Assembly: GCF_009905615.1 (NCBI RefSeq)
Contig: NZ_JAAAKW010000001.1
Span: forward strand, 248,001 to 312,000
DNA: 64,000 bases
Source: Pseudomonas sp. SLFW
GTDB lineage: Bacteria; Pseudomonadota; Gammaproteobacteria; Pseudomonadales; Pseudomonadaceae
Reading direction: 5' to 3'
Part shown: one piece after another, positions 33,201 to 41,422 of the stretch
Position numbering within the stretch: the first letter of the stretch is position 1
Layout: each line of letters begins with the position of its first letter
Made by a program: the position numbers and the translations under genes
The notes under the pieces: generated by a model
What the model saw: the letters and a program-made list of their open reading frames with translations, nothing else
Databases searched by the model: none
Told to the model about the DNA's origin: nothing

Positions 33201-34250
33201 ATGGCTACGCCTAAAGCCAAACCTCTTTTCACTGCTTCGGCGCCGAATGAAGTGGAAATCTTCAACGGCAGCACGTCTTTAGGGAAGACAAACGTCGCTG
33301 AAGACGGTACATGGAGCATTGCTGTCACCAACCTGACCGTGACCTCACATGAACTGATTGCCAAAGCGCTGTATGGCAGCATGCCTGTTTCCACACCTTG
33401 GCGGCTGACCGTCGAGGCCAAGGCAAGGCCAACGTTAACAAGCGTCCGCGACGCCAAAGGCGAAGTTGCCAATGGTGGCTCAACCACGGACACAACCGTC
33501 ACCGTGTCCGGCGGGGCGGCCGAAAGCGAAGACCTTGAAATCTACGACGGGGCGGCGTTGAAAGGCACCGTCACAGCTGATTCTGCTGGCAGGTGGAGCA
33601 TCATCATCAGCTCGTTGGCGCTGGGTGCTCACTCGTTAAAAGCCGTCGCGCTCTATGGCAACGGAGCCGAATCCGCCGCCCGGACATTTACCGTGCAGTC
33701 TCCTGTGCCCGACTTCGTGCTCGACCGTTCGCCCGTGACGCTCAACGGCAGATTTTACGGGCTGGCCGGTCATCCTGGCCGAAACCCCCTTGCTTGGCCT
33801 GCGGGGACAACCGCCCAGAGATCGCCCTCCAGCGGCGTCCCACCCTATACGTATGCAACTAGCGACGGGACAAAACTACGCGCCGATAACGATGGAAAGA
33901 TTTATTCGGCGGCCAATGGAACCGTGACGGTCACCGTCACAGACAGCGCGGGCCGCTCCGGCAGTTATTCGGTGACGGTCTCAAACGTTACACGGGTGCT
34001 GGGGTTGGCTCAGGGCAACTACAAGACAGCTGGAGAGAAGGCAGCCGCCGCAGGAATGAGCGTTCCCTCCATTGATGCCCTTGAGGCCATCTTTGCCCTC
34101 TACGGAAACACCTTCCCTATGGGCAACGCGAACTACTGGTCCAACACAGCCGCCCCAGGAATAGCCATGAGACACGTCAAAAATCTAGTCACGGGCCAAC
34201 GATCAACCCTCACTCAAATCGCTAACGCCAATGTTGTTGGCGTTAGCTGA
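33201..34250 (+). CDS. Ig-like domain protein of unknown function
   Basis: 349 residues, no signal peptide. Two similar Ig-like modules lie at about 10-72 and 88-166 (VEIFNGSTSLGKTNVAEDGTWS and LEIYDGAALKGTVTADSAGRWS), each ending in an ALYG strand. A third beta domain covers about 172-262 with GTVTVTVTDSAGRSGSYSVTV. The C-terminal 85 residues include YGNTFPMGNANYWSNT, resembling the YWSST motif of DUF1566-type tails. Such architectures are usual in Pseudomonas surface or secreted proteins, although here no export signal is visible. It is flanked by unrelated housekeeping genes. A sequestered ribosome site precedes it, and tandem hairpins end it. Confidence 0.75.
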   Translation: MATPKAKPLFTASAPNEVEIFNGSTSLGKTNVAEDGTWSIAVTNLTVTSHELIAKALYGSMPVSTPWRLTVEAKARPTLTSVRDAKGEVANGGSTTDTTVTVSGGAAESEDLEIYDGAALKGTVTADSAGRWSIIISSLALGAHSLKAVALYGNGAESAARTFTVQSPVPDFVLDRSPVTLNGRFYGLAGHPGRNPLAWPAGTTAQRSPSSGVPPYTYATSDGTKLRADNDGKIYSAANGTVTVTVTDSAGRSGSYSVTVSNVTRVLGLAQGNYKTAGEKAAAAGMSVPSIDALEAIFALYGNTFPMGNANYWSNTAAPGIAMRHVKNLVTGQRSTLTQIANANVVGVS

Positions 34251-34280
34251 ACGACGCGCCCCGCCAGACCTGGCGGGGCG
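34221..34280 (+). terminator. Tandem hairpins at the end of the Ig-like gene
   Basis: Hairpin one is an 11-bp stem GCTAACGCCAA/TTGGCGTTAGC (34221-34247) that forms the last codons and abuts the stop. Hairpin two is a perfect 10-bp stem CGCCCCGCCA/TGGCGGGGCG (34257-34280). There is no T-tract, so termination efficiency is uncertain. The second may also serve the convergent oxidoreductase. Confidence 0.55.
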
Positions 34281-34320
34281 AGTCACACAGCCGGCAGTTC
34301 GTGGAGTCAACGAGGATGTT

Positions 34321-35283
34321 TCAAATCAGATGCTCATCAATCACCAACACCACCTTCCCCGACACCTGATTCGTCGCCAGTTCCGCGTAAGCCTCTTCCG
34401 CTTCGAGGATTGGAAAGGTCCGCGCCAGCTGTGGCTTGAGGCGCCCTTCGGTGAACAGCGGCCAGACGTGCTGACCCAGATCGGCGAGCAGATCGGCCTT
34501 GAACTGATCGTCGCGACTGCGCAGGGTCGAGCCGAGGATCTGGATGCGTTTGCCGAGGACCAGCGCCAGGTCGAGTTCAGCCTTGCGTCCTCCCATCAAA
34601 CCGATCAGGACCAGACGACCGTCGGTCCCCAGCACCTTGAGGTTCAGCGCGGCGTAATTGGCACCCACCGGATCAAGAATCACGTTGAACGGCCCGAAGT
34701 CGCTGAGGCCGTCCAGGCTTTCGCTGCGGATCACCCCGCCCTGTGCCCCGAGGTCTTCGCAATACTTCAGCCGCTCTGCCGAGCCAACACTGACCCAGCA
34801 CGGGCTGCCGAACGCCTTGCACAGCTGAATGGCAGCTGAACCAACGCCACTTGCTCCGGCGTGCAGCAAGACTTTTTCACCTGGCTTCAGACCGGCCAAC
34901 TGGAACAGGTTGAGCCACGCCGTTGCATACACTTCGGGAATGCCCGCCGCTTCATGCAGCGACATGCCCGCTGGCACCGGCAAAACATGCCGTGCGTCGA
35001 CCACGACTTCTTCGGCCATCGCCCCGCCTGCAACCAGCGCGCAGACGCGGTCTCCCACGGTCCAGGAGGTGCCCGGCCCCACTTCGGCGATCACCCCCGA
35101 ACACTCCATCCCCAGAATTTCGGTGACGCCCGGCGGTGGCGGATACAGACCCGCGCGCTGCAACAGATCGGCCCGATTGAGCCCGGCCGCTGCGACCTTT
35201 ATGCGAACCTGGCCCACATCGAGCGTCGGTGATGGCTGTTCAACCCATTCCACATGACCTTCAACGCCTTGCAATGCTTTCAC
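34321..35283 (-). CDS. NAD(P)H quinone oxidoreductase, zinc-independent MDR family
   Basis: 320 residues. A GroES-like N-terminal domain (GLNRADLLQRAGLYPPPPGV, ILGMECSGVIAEVG) is followed by a Rossmann domain with nucleotide motif LLHAGASGVGSAAIQLCKAFG near residue 140. The zinc ligands of alcohol dehydrogenases are absent. The PIG3-like sequence suggests NADPH-dependent one-electron quinone reduction. It is divergent from prc, as in P. aeruginosa (PA3256-PA3257). Confidence 0.9.
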   Translation of the reverse strand: MKALQGVEGHVEWVEQPSPTLDVGQVRIKVAAAGLNRADLLQRAGLYPPPPGVTEILGMECSGVIAEVGPGTSWTVGDRVCALVAGGAMAEEVVVDARHVLPVPAGMSLHEAAGIPEVYATAWLNLFQLAGLKPGEKVLLHAGASGVGSAAIQLCKAFGSPCWVSVGSAERLKYCEDLGAQGGVIRSESLDGLSDFGPFNVILDPVGANYAALNLKVLGTDGRLVLIGLMGGRKAELDLALVLGKRIQILGSTLRSRDDQFKADLLADLGQHVWPLFTEGRLKPQLARTFPILEAEEAYAELATNQVSGKVVLVIDEHLI

Positions 35284-35470
35284 GGTGCCTCCATAGTGAG
35301 TCTTGACTGAGCTCGATGTGCCTCGCGGCCGTTCGGGCTTTTTGCATTATGCGACCGGGTTTCGCATCAGGTTGTGTGAATACACCACGTGCGACGGCAG
35401 GACAAGGCAGCCGAACGCAGTGGTCTTCACGGAGCCTGTAGGGAACCGGCGACCTCAAAGACGGCCTAAT

Positions 35471-37585
35471 ATGCGTTATCAATTGTCCCCGCGTCGAATC
35501 AGCATGAAGCATTTTTTGCCCAGCACCACCCTTGCATTCCTCATTGGCCTGGCTGCATTGCCAATGTCGGCCAGTTCGTTCGCAGCCAACAGCTGGGACA
35601 ATCTTCAGCCTGATCGCGATGAAGTCATCGCCAGCTTGAATGTCGTGGAGTTGCTCAAACGCCACCACTACAGCAAGCCGCCGCTGGACGACAAACGCTC
35701 GGAAATCATCTATCAGAGCTACCTGAAGCTCCTCGATCCTGCGCGCAGCTATTTCCTCGCCAGCGACATCGCCGAGTTCGACAAATGGCGCTTTCAGTTC
35801 GACGACTTCCTCAAGAGCGGCGATCTGAATCCGGGATTCACTATCTACAAACGCTATCTGGACCGCATCAAGTCGCGTCTGGATTTTGCGCTGGCCCAAT
35901 TGGATAAAGGCGTCGACAAGATCGACCTGACCACCAACGAAACGTTGCTGGTCGATCGCAAAGATGCGCCATGGCCGAAAAACGAAGCCGAGCTCGACGA
36001 CCTGTGGCGCAAACGCGTCAAGGATGAAGTCCTGCGCCTGAAGATCGCGGGCAAAGACCCGGCGAAGATTCAGGAAACCCTGACCAAGCGCTACAAAAAC
36101 CAATTGGCGCGCCTCGGCCAGACCCGCAGCGAAGACATCTTCCAGGCGTACCTGAACACCTTCGCGATGTCCTACGACCCGCACACCAATTACCTGTCGC
36201 CTGACAGCGCGGAAAACTTCGACATCAACATGAGTCTGTCGCTGGAAGGCATCGGCGCCGTCCTGCAAAGCGACAACGACAACGTGAAGATTGTGCGTCT
36301 GGTGCCCGCAGGCCCGGCAGCGAAGACCAAGCAAGTCGCGACGGCTGACAAGATCATCGGCGTTGCCCAGGGCGACAAAGAGATGGTCGACGTGATCGGC
36401 TGGCGTCTGGACGAAGTGGTCAAGCTGATTCGCGGTCCGAAAGGCTCCGTGGTGCGTCTGGAAATCGTCCCGGCCAGCAATGCGCCGAACGACCAGACCA
36501 CCAAGATCGTGTCGATCACCCGCGAGGCTGTGAAGCTTGAAGAGCAAGCGGCCAAGAAATCGATCCTGCACCTGAATCAGGACGGCAAGGATTACAAGCT
36601 GGGCGTGATTGAGATCCCGGCCTTCTACCTGGACTTCAAGGCCTACCGTGCCGGGGATCCTGAGTACAAGAGCACGACCCGTGACGTGAAAAAACTGCTG
36701 ACCGAATTGCAGTCCGAGAAAGTCGACGGCGTGGTCATCGACCTGCGTAACAACGGCGGGGGGTCGCTGCAAGAAGCCACCGAGCTGACCAGCCTGTTCA
36801 TCGACAAAGGCCCGACCGTGCTGGTGCGTAACGCTGACGGTAAGGTCGACGTGCTGGAAGACGAAAACAGCGGCGCGTTCTACAAAGGCCCGATGGCGTT
36901 GCTGGTCAACCGCCTCTCGGCCTCGGCTTCGGAAATTTTCGCCGGCGCCATGCAGGACTATCACCGCGCACTGATCATCGGCGGCCAGACCTTCGGCAAA
37001 GGCACCGTGCAGACCATTCAGCCGCTGAACCACGGCGAGCTGAAACTGACGCTGGCGAAGTTCTACCGGGTGTCCGGTCAGAGCACGCAACATCAGGGCG
37101 TCCTGCCTGACATCGCCTACCCGTCGATCATCGACACCAAGGAAATCGGCGAAAGCGCGCTGCCGGAAGCGATGACCTACGACACCATCAAGCCTGCGAT
37201 CAAGCCGGCGGTGGACCCGTTCAAACCGTTCCTGGCCCAGCTGCAATCGCGTCACGACGTGCGTTCTGCCAAAGACGCCGAGTTCGTGTTCGTCGAACAG
37301 AAACTCGCGCTGGCCAAGAAACTCATGAGCGAGAAGACCGTCAGCCTCAACGAAGCCGAGCGTCGCGCCGAACACGCCGACATCGACGCCAAGCAGCTGG
37401 TGATGGAAAACACCCGTCGCAAGGCCAAGGGCGAAGAACCGCTCAAAGAGCTGAAGAAAGAAGACGAGGACGCACTGCCGGTGGACGACGACAAGACCAA
37501 GCCGGAAGACGATGCGTACCTGGCTGAGACTGGCCGGATTCTCCTCGACTACCTCGGTTTGAGCGGGACAGTGGCGAAGAAGTGA
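35471..37585 (+). CDS. prc: Periplasmic tail-specific protease Prc (AlgO)
   Basis: 704 residues from the ATG at 35471; an alternative ATG at 35504 (MKHFLPSTTLAFLIG) directly starts the signal peptide and cannot be excluded. The signal peptide ends near SASSFA. A helical N-terminal region is followed by a PDZ domain (about 240-335), then the S41 protease core with Ser in NRLSASASEIFAGAM and Lys in GGQTFGKGTVQ. A charged C-terminal DUF3340-like segment (600-700) follows. Prc trims C-terminal tails of periplasmic proteins; in P. aeruginosa AlgO degrades MucA variants and so influences alginate. Confidence 0.95.
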   Translation: MRYQLSPRRISMKHFLPSTTLAFLIGLAALPMSASSFAANSWDNLQPDRDEVIASLNVVELLKRHHYSKPPLDDKRSEIIYQSYLKLLDPARSYFLASDIAEFDKWRFQFDDFLKSGDLNPGFTIYKRYLDRIKSRLDFALAQLDKGVDKIDLTTNETLLVDRKDAPWPKNEAELDDLWRKRVKDEVLRLKIAGKDPAKIQETLTKRYKNQLARLGQTRSEDIFQAYLNTFAMSYDPHTNYLSPDSAENFDINMSLSLEGIGAVLQSDNDNVKIVRLVPAGPAAKTKQVATADKIIGVAQGDKEMVDVIGWRLDEVVKLIRGPKGSVVRLEIVPASNAPNDQTTKIVSITREAVKLEEQAAKKSILHLNQDGKDYKLGVIEIPAFYLDFKAYRAGDPEYKSTTRDVKKLLTELQSEKVDGVVIDLRNNGGGSLQEATELTSLFIDKGPTVLVRNADGKVDVLEDENSGAFYKGPMALLVNRLSASASEIFAGAMQDYHRALIIGGQTFGKGTVQTIQPLNHGELKLTLAKFYRVSGQSTQHQGVLPDIAYPSIIDTKEIGESALPEAMTYDTIKPAIKPAVDPFKPFLAQLQSRHDVRSAKDAEFVFVEQKLALAKKLMSEKTVSLNEAERRAEHADIDAKQLVMENTRRKAKGEEPLKELKKEDEDALPVDDDKTKPEDDAYLAETGRILLDYLGLSGTVAKK

Positions 37586-37620
37586 GCAAAGCAGAACGGG
37601 CGTACGAACCTTCGCCCTCC

Positions 37621-37714
37621 CTGTAGGAGTGAGCTTGCTCGCGATTGCGTCAGGCCGGCCGGTTAGCTAAATGCATCAGGCAGACCGATATCGCGAGCAA
37701 GCTCACTGCTACAG
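37621..37714. repeat. REP doublet, family C
   Basis: CTGTAGGAGTGAGCTTGCTC and the inverted arm ending at 37714 lie between prc and the EAL gene. The right arm has CACTGCTAC, one change from the consensus CACTCCTAC. Confidence 0.85.
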
Positions 37715-37752
37715 TCCAGTGGGATCATGAAAGACGACGAGGTGATGGCAAA

Positions 37753-37781
37753 GCGTCATCAAACAGTCATGAATCTGTCGT
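37753..37781 (+). promoter_or_regulatory. Three-repeat Pho-box-like element upstream of the EAL gene
   Basis: GCGTCAT (37753), CAGTCAT (37764) and CTGTCGT (37775) are direct heptamers spaced exactly 11 bases, as in PhoB sites (CTGTCAT-N4-CTGTCAT). No convincing -10 lies ten bases further on, so the function is uncertain. Confidence 0.45.
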
Positions 37782-37788
37782 GAAATAC

Positions 37789-37820
37789 GGGGCTCGGCGC
37801 CAGGCGTCGAGCCCCTTTTT
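37789..37820 (+). terminator. Terminator 18 bases before the EAL start codon
   Basis: An 8-bp stem GGGGCTCG/CGAGCCCC with an 11-base loop is followed by five T. It can terminate prc readthrough. Its position directly in front of the EAL gene also allows an attenuation role. Confidence 0.75.
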
Positions 37821-37837
37821 CTTGCCCCGAGATTGCC

Positions 37838-38821
37838 ATGACCGTGACCGAACAGCTGAGCGCCTTGATTGCGATTTTGACTCACCGCGACTTGCACAGC
37901 CTGTTCCAACCGATTGTGTCGCTGCCGGATCGCCGGATCCTTGGCTACGAAGCCCTGACCCGCGGCCCGTCCAACAGCGCCCTGCACTCCCCCATCAGCC
38001 TGTTCGCCGTTGCCCGTCAGACCGGGCGCCTGAGCGAGCTGGAACTCGCCTGCCGCGAATCTGCCTGCCGACGTTTCAGCGAACAGAAACTGGAAGGCAA
38101 ACTCTTCCTCAACATCTCGCCTGAATCCCTGCTGGAGCCTTCGCACCCGCCCGGACGCACATTGCAGCTGTTGCAGCGCTACGGCATTCCGCCGAGCCAA
38201 GTGGTGATCGAACTGACCGAGCAAACGCCGACCGACGACTTCGGCCTGCTGTACAACGCGTTGTATCACTACCGCGATATGGGGTTTTCCATCGCACTGG
38301 ACGACTTGGGCGCGGGCTATTCCAGCCTGCGCCTGTGGTCCGAGCTGCGCCCGGATTACGTGAAGATCGACCGCCACTTCATCGACGGCATTCATCAGGA
38401 TGCCGTGAAGCGCGAGTTCGTCGGCTCCATGCTGCAGATGGCCAAGGCCTCCCGGGCGCTGGTGATCGCCGAAGGCATCGAATTGCAGGAAGAGCTGGAG
38501 GTGCTGATCGACATGGGCGTCGAGCTGGTGCAGGGCTATCTGCTGTGCCGCCCGCAAGAACATCCGCCCCGCGACGCTCGCGCGCTGCTGCCGATGCTCG
38601 GTCCGAGCGCAGGGAGTTTCAATGGCGCAGTGGGCGACCTCGATTTGCTGCTCAACACTCAACCTGTGGTGCTTGAATCCACGCCGATTGCTGATGTGCT
38701 GGAACTCTTTCGTCGCCATGGCGATCTGCACGCCCTGGCCATCGTGGATGAAGGTCATCGCCCCGTAGGCGTCGTCCATAGGAATGCGCTGTCGGACCTG
38801 CGTGTAACCACTCGCGCCTGA
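37838..38821 (+). CDS. EAL-domain c-di-GMP phosphodiesterase with partial CBS domain
   Basis: 327 residues. The EAL domain is about 10-250 with key residues retained: EALTRGP, NISPE, ELTEQ, DDLGAGYSSLR (metal-binding DD), VKIDR, AEGIE, and QGYLL. A CBS-like half domain (about 270-322, IADVLELFRRHGDLHALAIV) ends abruptly with VTTRA. The equivalent P. aeruginosa gene (PA3258) is listed among EAL plus GGDEF proteins with CBS, about 590 residues. This copy therefore appears to lack the second CBS half and the GGDEF domain. It should hydrolyse c-di-GMP if folded. Confidence 0.85.
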   Translation: MTVTEQLSALIAILTHRDLHSLFQPIVSLPDRRILGYEALTRGPSNSALHSPISLFAVARQTGRLSELELACRESACRRFSEQKLEGKLFLNISPESLLEPSHPPGRTLQLLQRYGIPPSQVVIELTEQTPTDDFGLLYNALYHYRDMGFSIALDDLGAGYSSLRLWSELRPDYVKIDRHFIDGIHQDAVKREFVGSMLQMAKASRALVIAEGIELQEELEVLIDMGVELVQGYLLCRPQEHPPRDARALLPMLGPSAGSFNGAVGDLDLLLNTQPVVLESTPIADVLELFRRHGDLHALAIVDEGHRPVGVVHRNALSDLRVTTRA

Positions 38822-38869
38822 TGGGGCCACTGATCGATGGCGAACGCCGCCCTGCCGGGCCGCGATGAT

Positions 38870-39244
38870 CTAACTCGGCTTGACCTCTTCCGCGTATTCG
38901 AACTCGAACACCCGCACGACTTCAGCGGCGTGCCAGGAAGCAGCAGCGATGCCGTCGGAGGGGCCGGTGAAACGGCCGAGGCGTTCAGCGCATTCGAAGA
39001 AGCCGGTGCGCGGCAGACGGCTGGCGCCCTGACTGATGACCAGCGAGCTGCGCAACGGCTGTTCGGCGCGGGCGTCGAGGGCGGCGAGGTGTTCGAGGGC
39101 GGCGGTCAGGGTTTGCATCGCCGGAGTCGGCAATTGCAGGCGTTCAAGCAAGGCGCGGTAGGTGACCAGATGGCGTTGGCGACGGGCGAGGTCCAGCTCA
39201 CTCAGGAGCGCCTCCCAATGCTGACGGCTGATGCGCACGCTCAT
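38870..39244 (-). CDS. Hypothetical protein coupled to an HTH gene
   Basis: 124 residues; I do not recognise a family. It is mostly helical with Arg/Leu-rich repeats up to residue 60. A conserved-looking block LVISQGASRLPRTGFFECAE is followed by an acidic C-terminus. Its ATG overlaps the stop of the upstream Phd/HTH gene by four bases (ATGA), so the two proteins are made together and probably interact. A toxin-antitoxin or regulator-effector arrangement is possible but unproven. Confidence 0.7.
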   Translation of the reverse strand: MSVRISRQHWEALLSELDLARRQRHLVTYRALLERLQLPTPAMQTLTAALEHLAALDARAEQPLRSSLVISQGASRLPRTGFFECAERLGRFTGPSDGIAAASWHAAEVVRVFEFEYAEEVKPS

Positions 39245-39588
39245 GCTTCACCTCGCCAGCCCGGCACGCCCAATTCCCAGGCGAGACTGCGCTGTATGGC
39301 GGCGTCGGGCTCGCGGTTTCCGCTTTCGATCATTTCCAGATAAGAAGGGCTGATCCCCACCGCTCGGGCCAGTACGGCCAGCTCGACACCCTTGGCCTGA
39401 CGCAGTGACCCCAGTTGGTCGAACGAGGGCAAATCCGAATCGGCAGCGGCGGACGCGGCAGACTGGACGGACGGGGCTGCCTCCGGTGCTCGGGACACGC
39501 CCGCCGCCTTCAACAGCGCCTGATACTCCGCCCATGGCAACACCGCGTATTCTGGCTCTCCATCGCGAGAAATAACCTGAAGATCCAT
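39241..39588 (-). CDS. Phd-like N-terminus fused to a Cro/CI-type HTH
   Basis: 115 residues from the ATG at 39588, preceded by a GGGGG-rich ribosome site. The N-terminal 30 residues (MDLQVISRDGEPEYAVLPWAEYQALL) resemble antitoxins of the Phd/YefM type. After an Ala/Ser-rich linker, residues 56-110 form a helix-turn-helix (LGSLRQAKGVELAVLARAVG, ISPSYLEMIESGNREPD). It probably binds its own promoter. A four-base overlap couples it to the gene at 38870. Confidence 0.8.
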   Translation of the reverse strand: MDLQVISRDGEPEYAVLPWAEYQALLKAAGVSRAPEAAPSVQSAASAAADSDLPSFDQLGSLRQAKGVELAVLARAVGISPSYLEMIESGNREPDAAIQRSLAWELGVPGWRGEA

Positions 39589-39771
39589 AACCACCCCCTG
39601 TAGGACGAATAGCCGTTTCTTGTAATCTTTTTCTCTGTATTGGCGGCATCTTACCAGCGGAAGAGGGGCAAAGGCGTACGGGGGATCGACAGAGTTTTCT
39701 CATGAACGACGTTTTGGGGGATTGGGATGCCGGTGAGCTGACCTGTGGATCGGGCGGGAGCAGATCAGCTG

Positions 39772-40221
39772 TCAGTCTTTCTTTTCTTGCTCCAGCACTT
39801 TCGGCGTCGAGGGCAAACGCTCGACCACAGCAAGCTTTTCCGGGCTCTGCCGCTCACGCCAGGCGCGGAATGCGCTGAGTTCGGCTTCCAGGCTCTTCAT
39901 CACCCACGCCAGGACCGCGATGTCGTCTAGCATGCCCAATCCCGGAATCCAGTCTGGAATGGCGTCTAACGGGCTCAAAAAATACATCAGCCCCGCCACC
40001 ACCGACAAAATAGCCTTGCCACTGATGGCCCGGTACTCACCGCGCCAGTACGCCAGACACAGTGCCTGCAAGAGCTTGAGGTCGTCCTTGAGTTTGCCCA
40101 GCCGGTTGCCATCGCTCGCGGCCTTGCCCGCCACCGCGAACAACAATGCGGGCAAACGACCTGCTGCCATCAACCGCTTGGCCATGGGCAGGTAACGAAT
40201 GAAATTCCAGGGTGCTTTCAT
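39772..40221 (-). CDS. YkvA/DUF1232 family membrane protein
   Basis: 149 residues from the ATG at 40221 with a TGGAGTG ribosome site. The DUF1232 core is YFLSPLDAIPDWIPGLGMLDDIAVLAWVM (near residues 80-108), preceded by one hydrophobic helix. The family is widespread and of unknown function. It is a single gene between the HTH pair and the FKBP gene. Confidence 0.88.
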   Translation of the reverse strand: MKAPWNFIRYLPMAKRLMAAGRLPALLFAVAGKAASDGNRLGKLKDDLKLLQALCLAYWRGEYRAISGKAILSVVAGLMYFLSPLDAIPDWIPGLGMLDDIAVLAWVMKSLEAELSAFRAWRERQSPEKLAVVERLPSTPKVLEQEKKD

Positions 40222-40574
40222 ATTCACTCCAGCGATATCGATAAAAATCGACCAAATGGCCCATCGCCCTCGATGGAAGAACCCGACCTGTAAACGCTCT
40301 TTTTCACGCACAAAAGGTTATCCACACAAATTGTGGATAACCTTGTGAACAGAGCCGGTTTACGGCGCTGAAACGCCCGTTTTATAGGGCTCTGCCTTAA
40401 ATCGCGCGTTTTTTACTCACATAAATAAACGCAAAAAATCGTTGACTTGAGGGTTGGCCGAGGCTACCCACGACAGTTAAAAACCTGACGCATCGTTCAG
40501 CAAATGCCGACATTGCTCCATCTGCCAACGGTATTGGGACTGCCCTCTCCCTGCCCCGTTCGATTTATTTTCGG
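40222..40574. other. Intergenic region with inverted DnaA boxes
   Basis: At 40314-40344 a perfect 13-bp inverted repeat contains two consensus DnaA boxes facing each other: TTATCCACA (40318-40326) and TGTGGATAA (40332-40340), separated by CAAAT. An AT-rich stretch follows (40391-40445, with TTTTTTACTCACATAAATAA) and a TTGACT -35-like hexamer lies near 40443. No gene is evident. Confidence 0.65.
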
Positions 40575-40609
40575 CAAAAACGAAAATGCCCCGTCGAGAC
40601 GGGGCATTT
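40572..40609 (-). terminator. Terminator of the FKBP gene
   Basis: A perfect 12-bp stem AAATGCCCCGTC/GACGGGGCATTT (40584-40609) is followed on the minus strand by CGTTTTTGCC. It is 28 bases after the FKBP stop. Confidence 0.85.
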
Positions 40610-40636
40610 CTGTTCAAGCGGCAATCGACGGATCGA

Positions 40637-41422
40637 TTACTTCTTGGCAGCAGGCTTGGCAGGTTCTGCTGCCGGGGCAGCTTCTTCTTCCTCGTCCGCT
40701 GCGCCAGCGGCGTCGTTGCCGGCAGCAGCCGGGTCCTTGATGCCCAGCAGTTCCAGGTCGAAGACCAGAACCGAGTTGGCCGGGATCATCGGGCTTGGGC
40801 TTTGAGCGCCATAAGCCAGATCGCTCGGGATGTAGAGCTTGATCTTCTCGCCAACGTGCATCAGTTGCAGGCCTTCGACCCAGCCTGGAATCACACCGCT
40901 GACCGGCAGATCGATCGGGCTGCCGCGCTCGACAGAGCTGTCGAACACCTTGCCGTCAGTCAGCTTGCCTTCGTAGTGAACGGTCACGACATCAGTCGGC
41001 TTGGGTACTGGGCCATCGGCTTGCTTGATGACTTCGTACTGCAGGCCAGAAGCGGTAGTGGTCACTTCTTTACGCTTGCCGTTTTCTTCGAGGAATTTCT
41101 TGCCAGCGGCTGCCGACTCTTCGCTCATCTTGGCCATGCGTTCTTCAGCACGCTTTTGCAGCTCGCCGAAGGCCGCAACCAGCTCTTCGTCTTTCAGTTT
41201 CTGTTCTTTCTTGCCGACGGCATCTTCGATACCCAGCGCTACGGCTTTGGAATCCAGATCGTCCATACCTTCTTGAGCCAGGCTCTTGCCCATGTTCAGG
41301 CCGATGCCGTAGGACGCTTTTTGTGCCGGGGTTTTCAGCTCAACGGTGCTGGCTTGCTTATCACAGCCCGCGAGTACCAGACCGACCAGGGCAATCGCCG
41401 CTGCCAACCGATGCTGTTTCAT
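40637..41422 (-). CDS. FKBP-type peptidyl-prolyl cis-trans isomerase lipoprotein
   Basis: 261 residues from the ATG at 41422. The lipobox LVLAGC predicts a lipoprotein with Cys near residue 19. An FKBP N-terminal dimerisation domain (about 30-125, helical) precedes the FKBP catalytic domain (about 140-225, VTVHYEGKLTDGKVFDSS, VIPGWVEGLQLMHVGEKIKL, YGAQSPSPMIPANSVLVFDLEL). The tail is Ala/Glu/Pro-rich (AADEEEEAAPAAEPAKPAAK). It resembles FkpA/Mip chaperones that assist folding in the periplasm. It has its own terminator, and a 280-base upstream region separates it from nasA. Confidence 0.92.
   Translation of the reverse strand: MKQHRLAAAIALVGLVLAGCDKQASTVELKTPAQKASYGIGLNMGKSLAQEGMDDLDSKAVALGIEDAVGKKEQKLKDEELVAAFGELQKRAEERMAKMSEESAAAGKKFLEENGKRKEVTTTASGLQYEVIKQADGPVPKPTDVVTVHYEGKLTDGKVFDSSVERGSPIDLPVSGVIPGWVEGLQLMHVGEKIKLYIPSDLAYGAQSPSPMIPANSVLVFDLELLGIKDPAAAGNDAAGAADEEEEAAPAAEPAKPAAKK

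Noticed and set aside
35261..37375. 704-residue minus-strand frame opposite prc
   Set aside because: Mirror frame of a conserved protease with a complete Ser-Lys site on the other strand; no ribosome site or motif.
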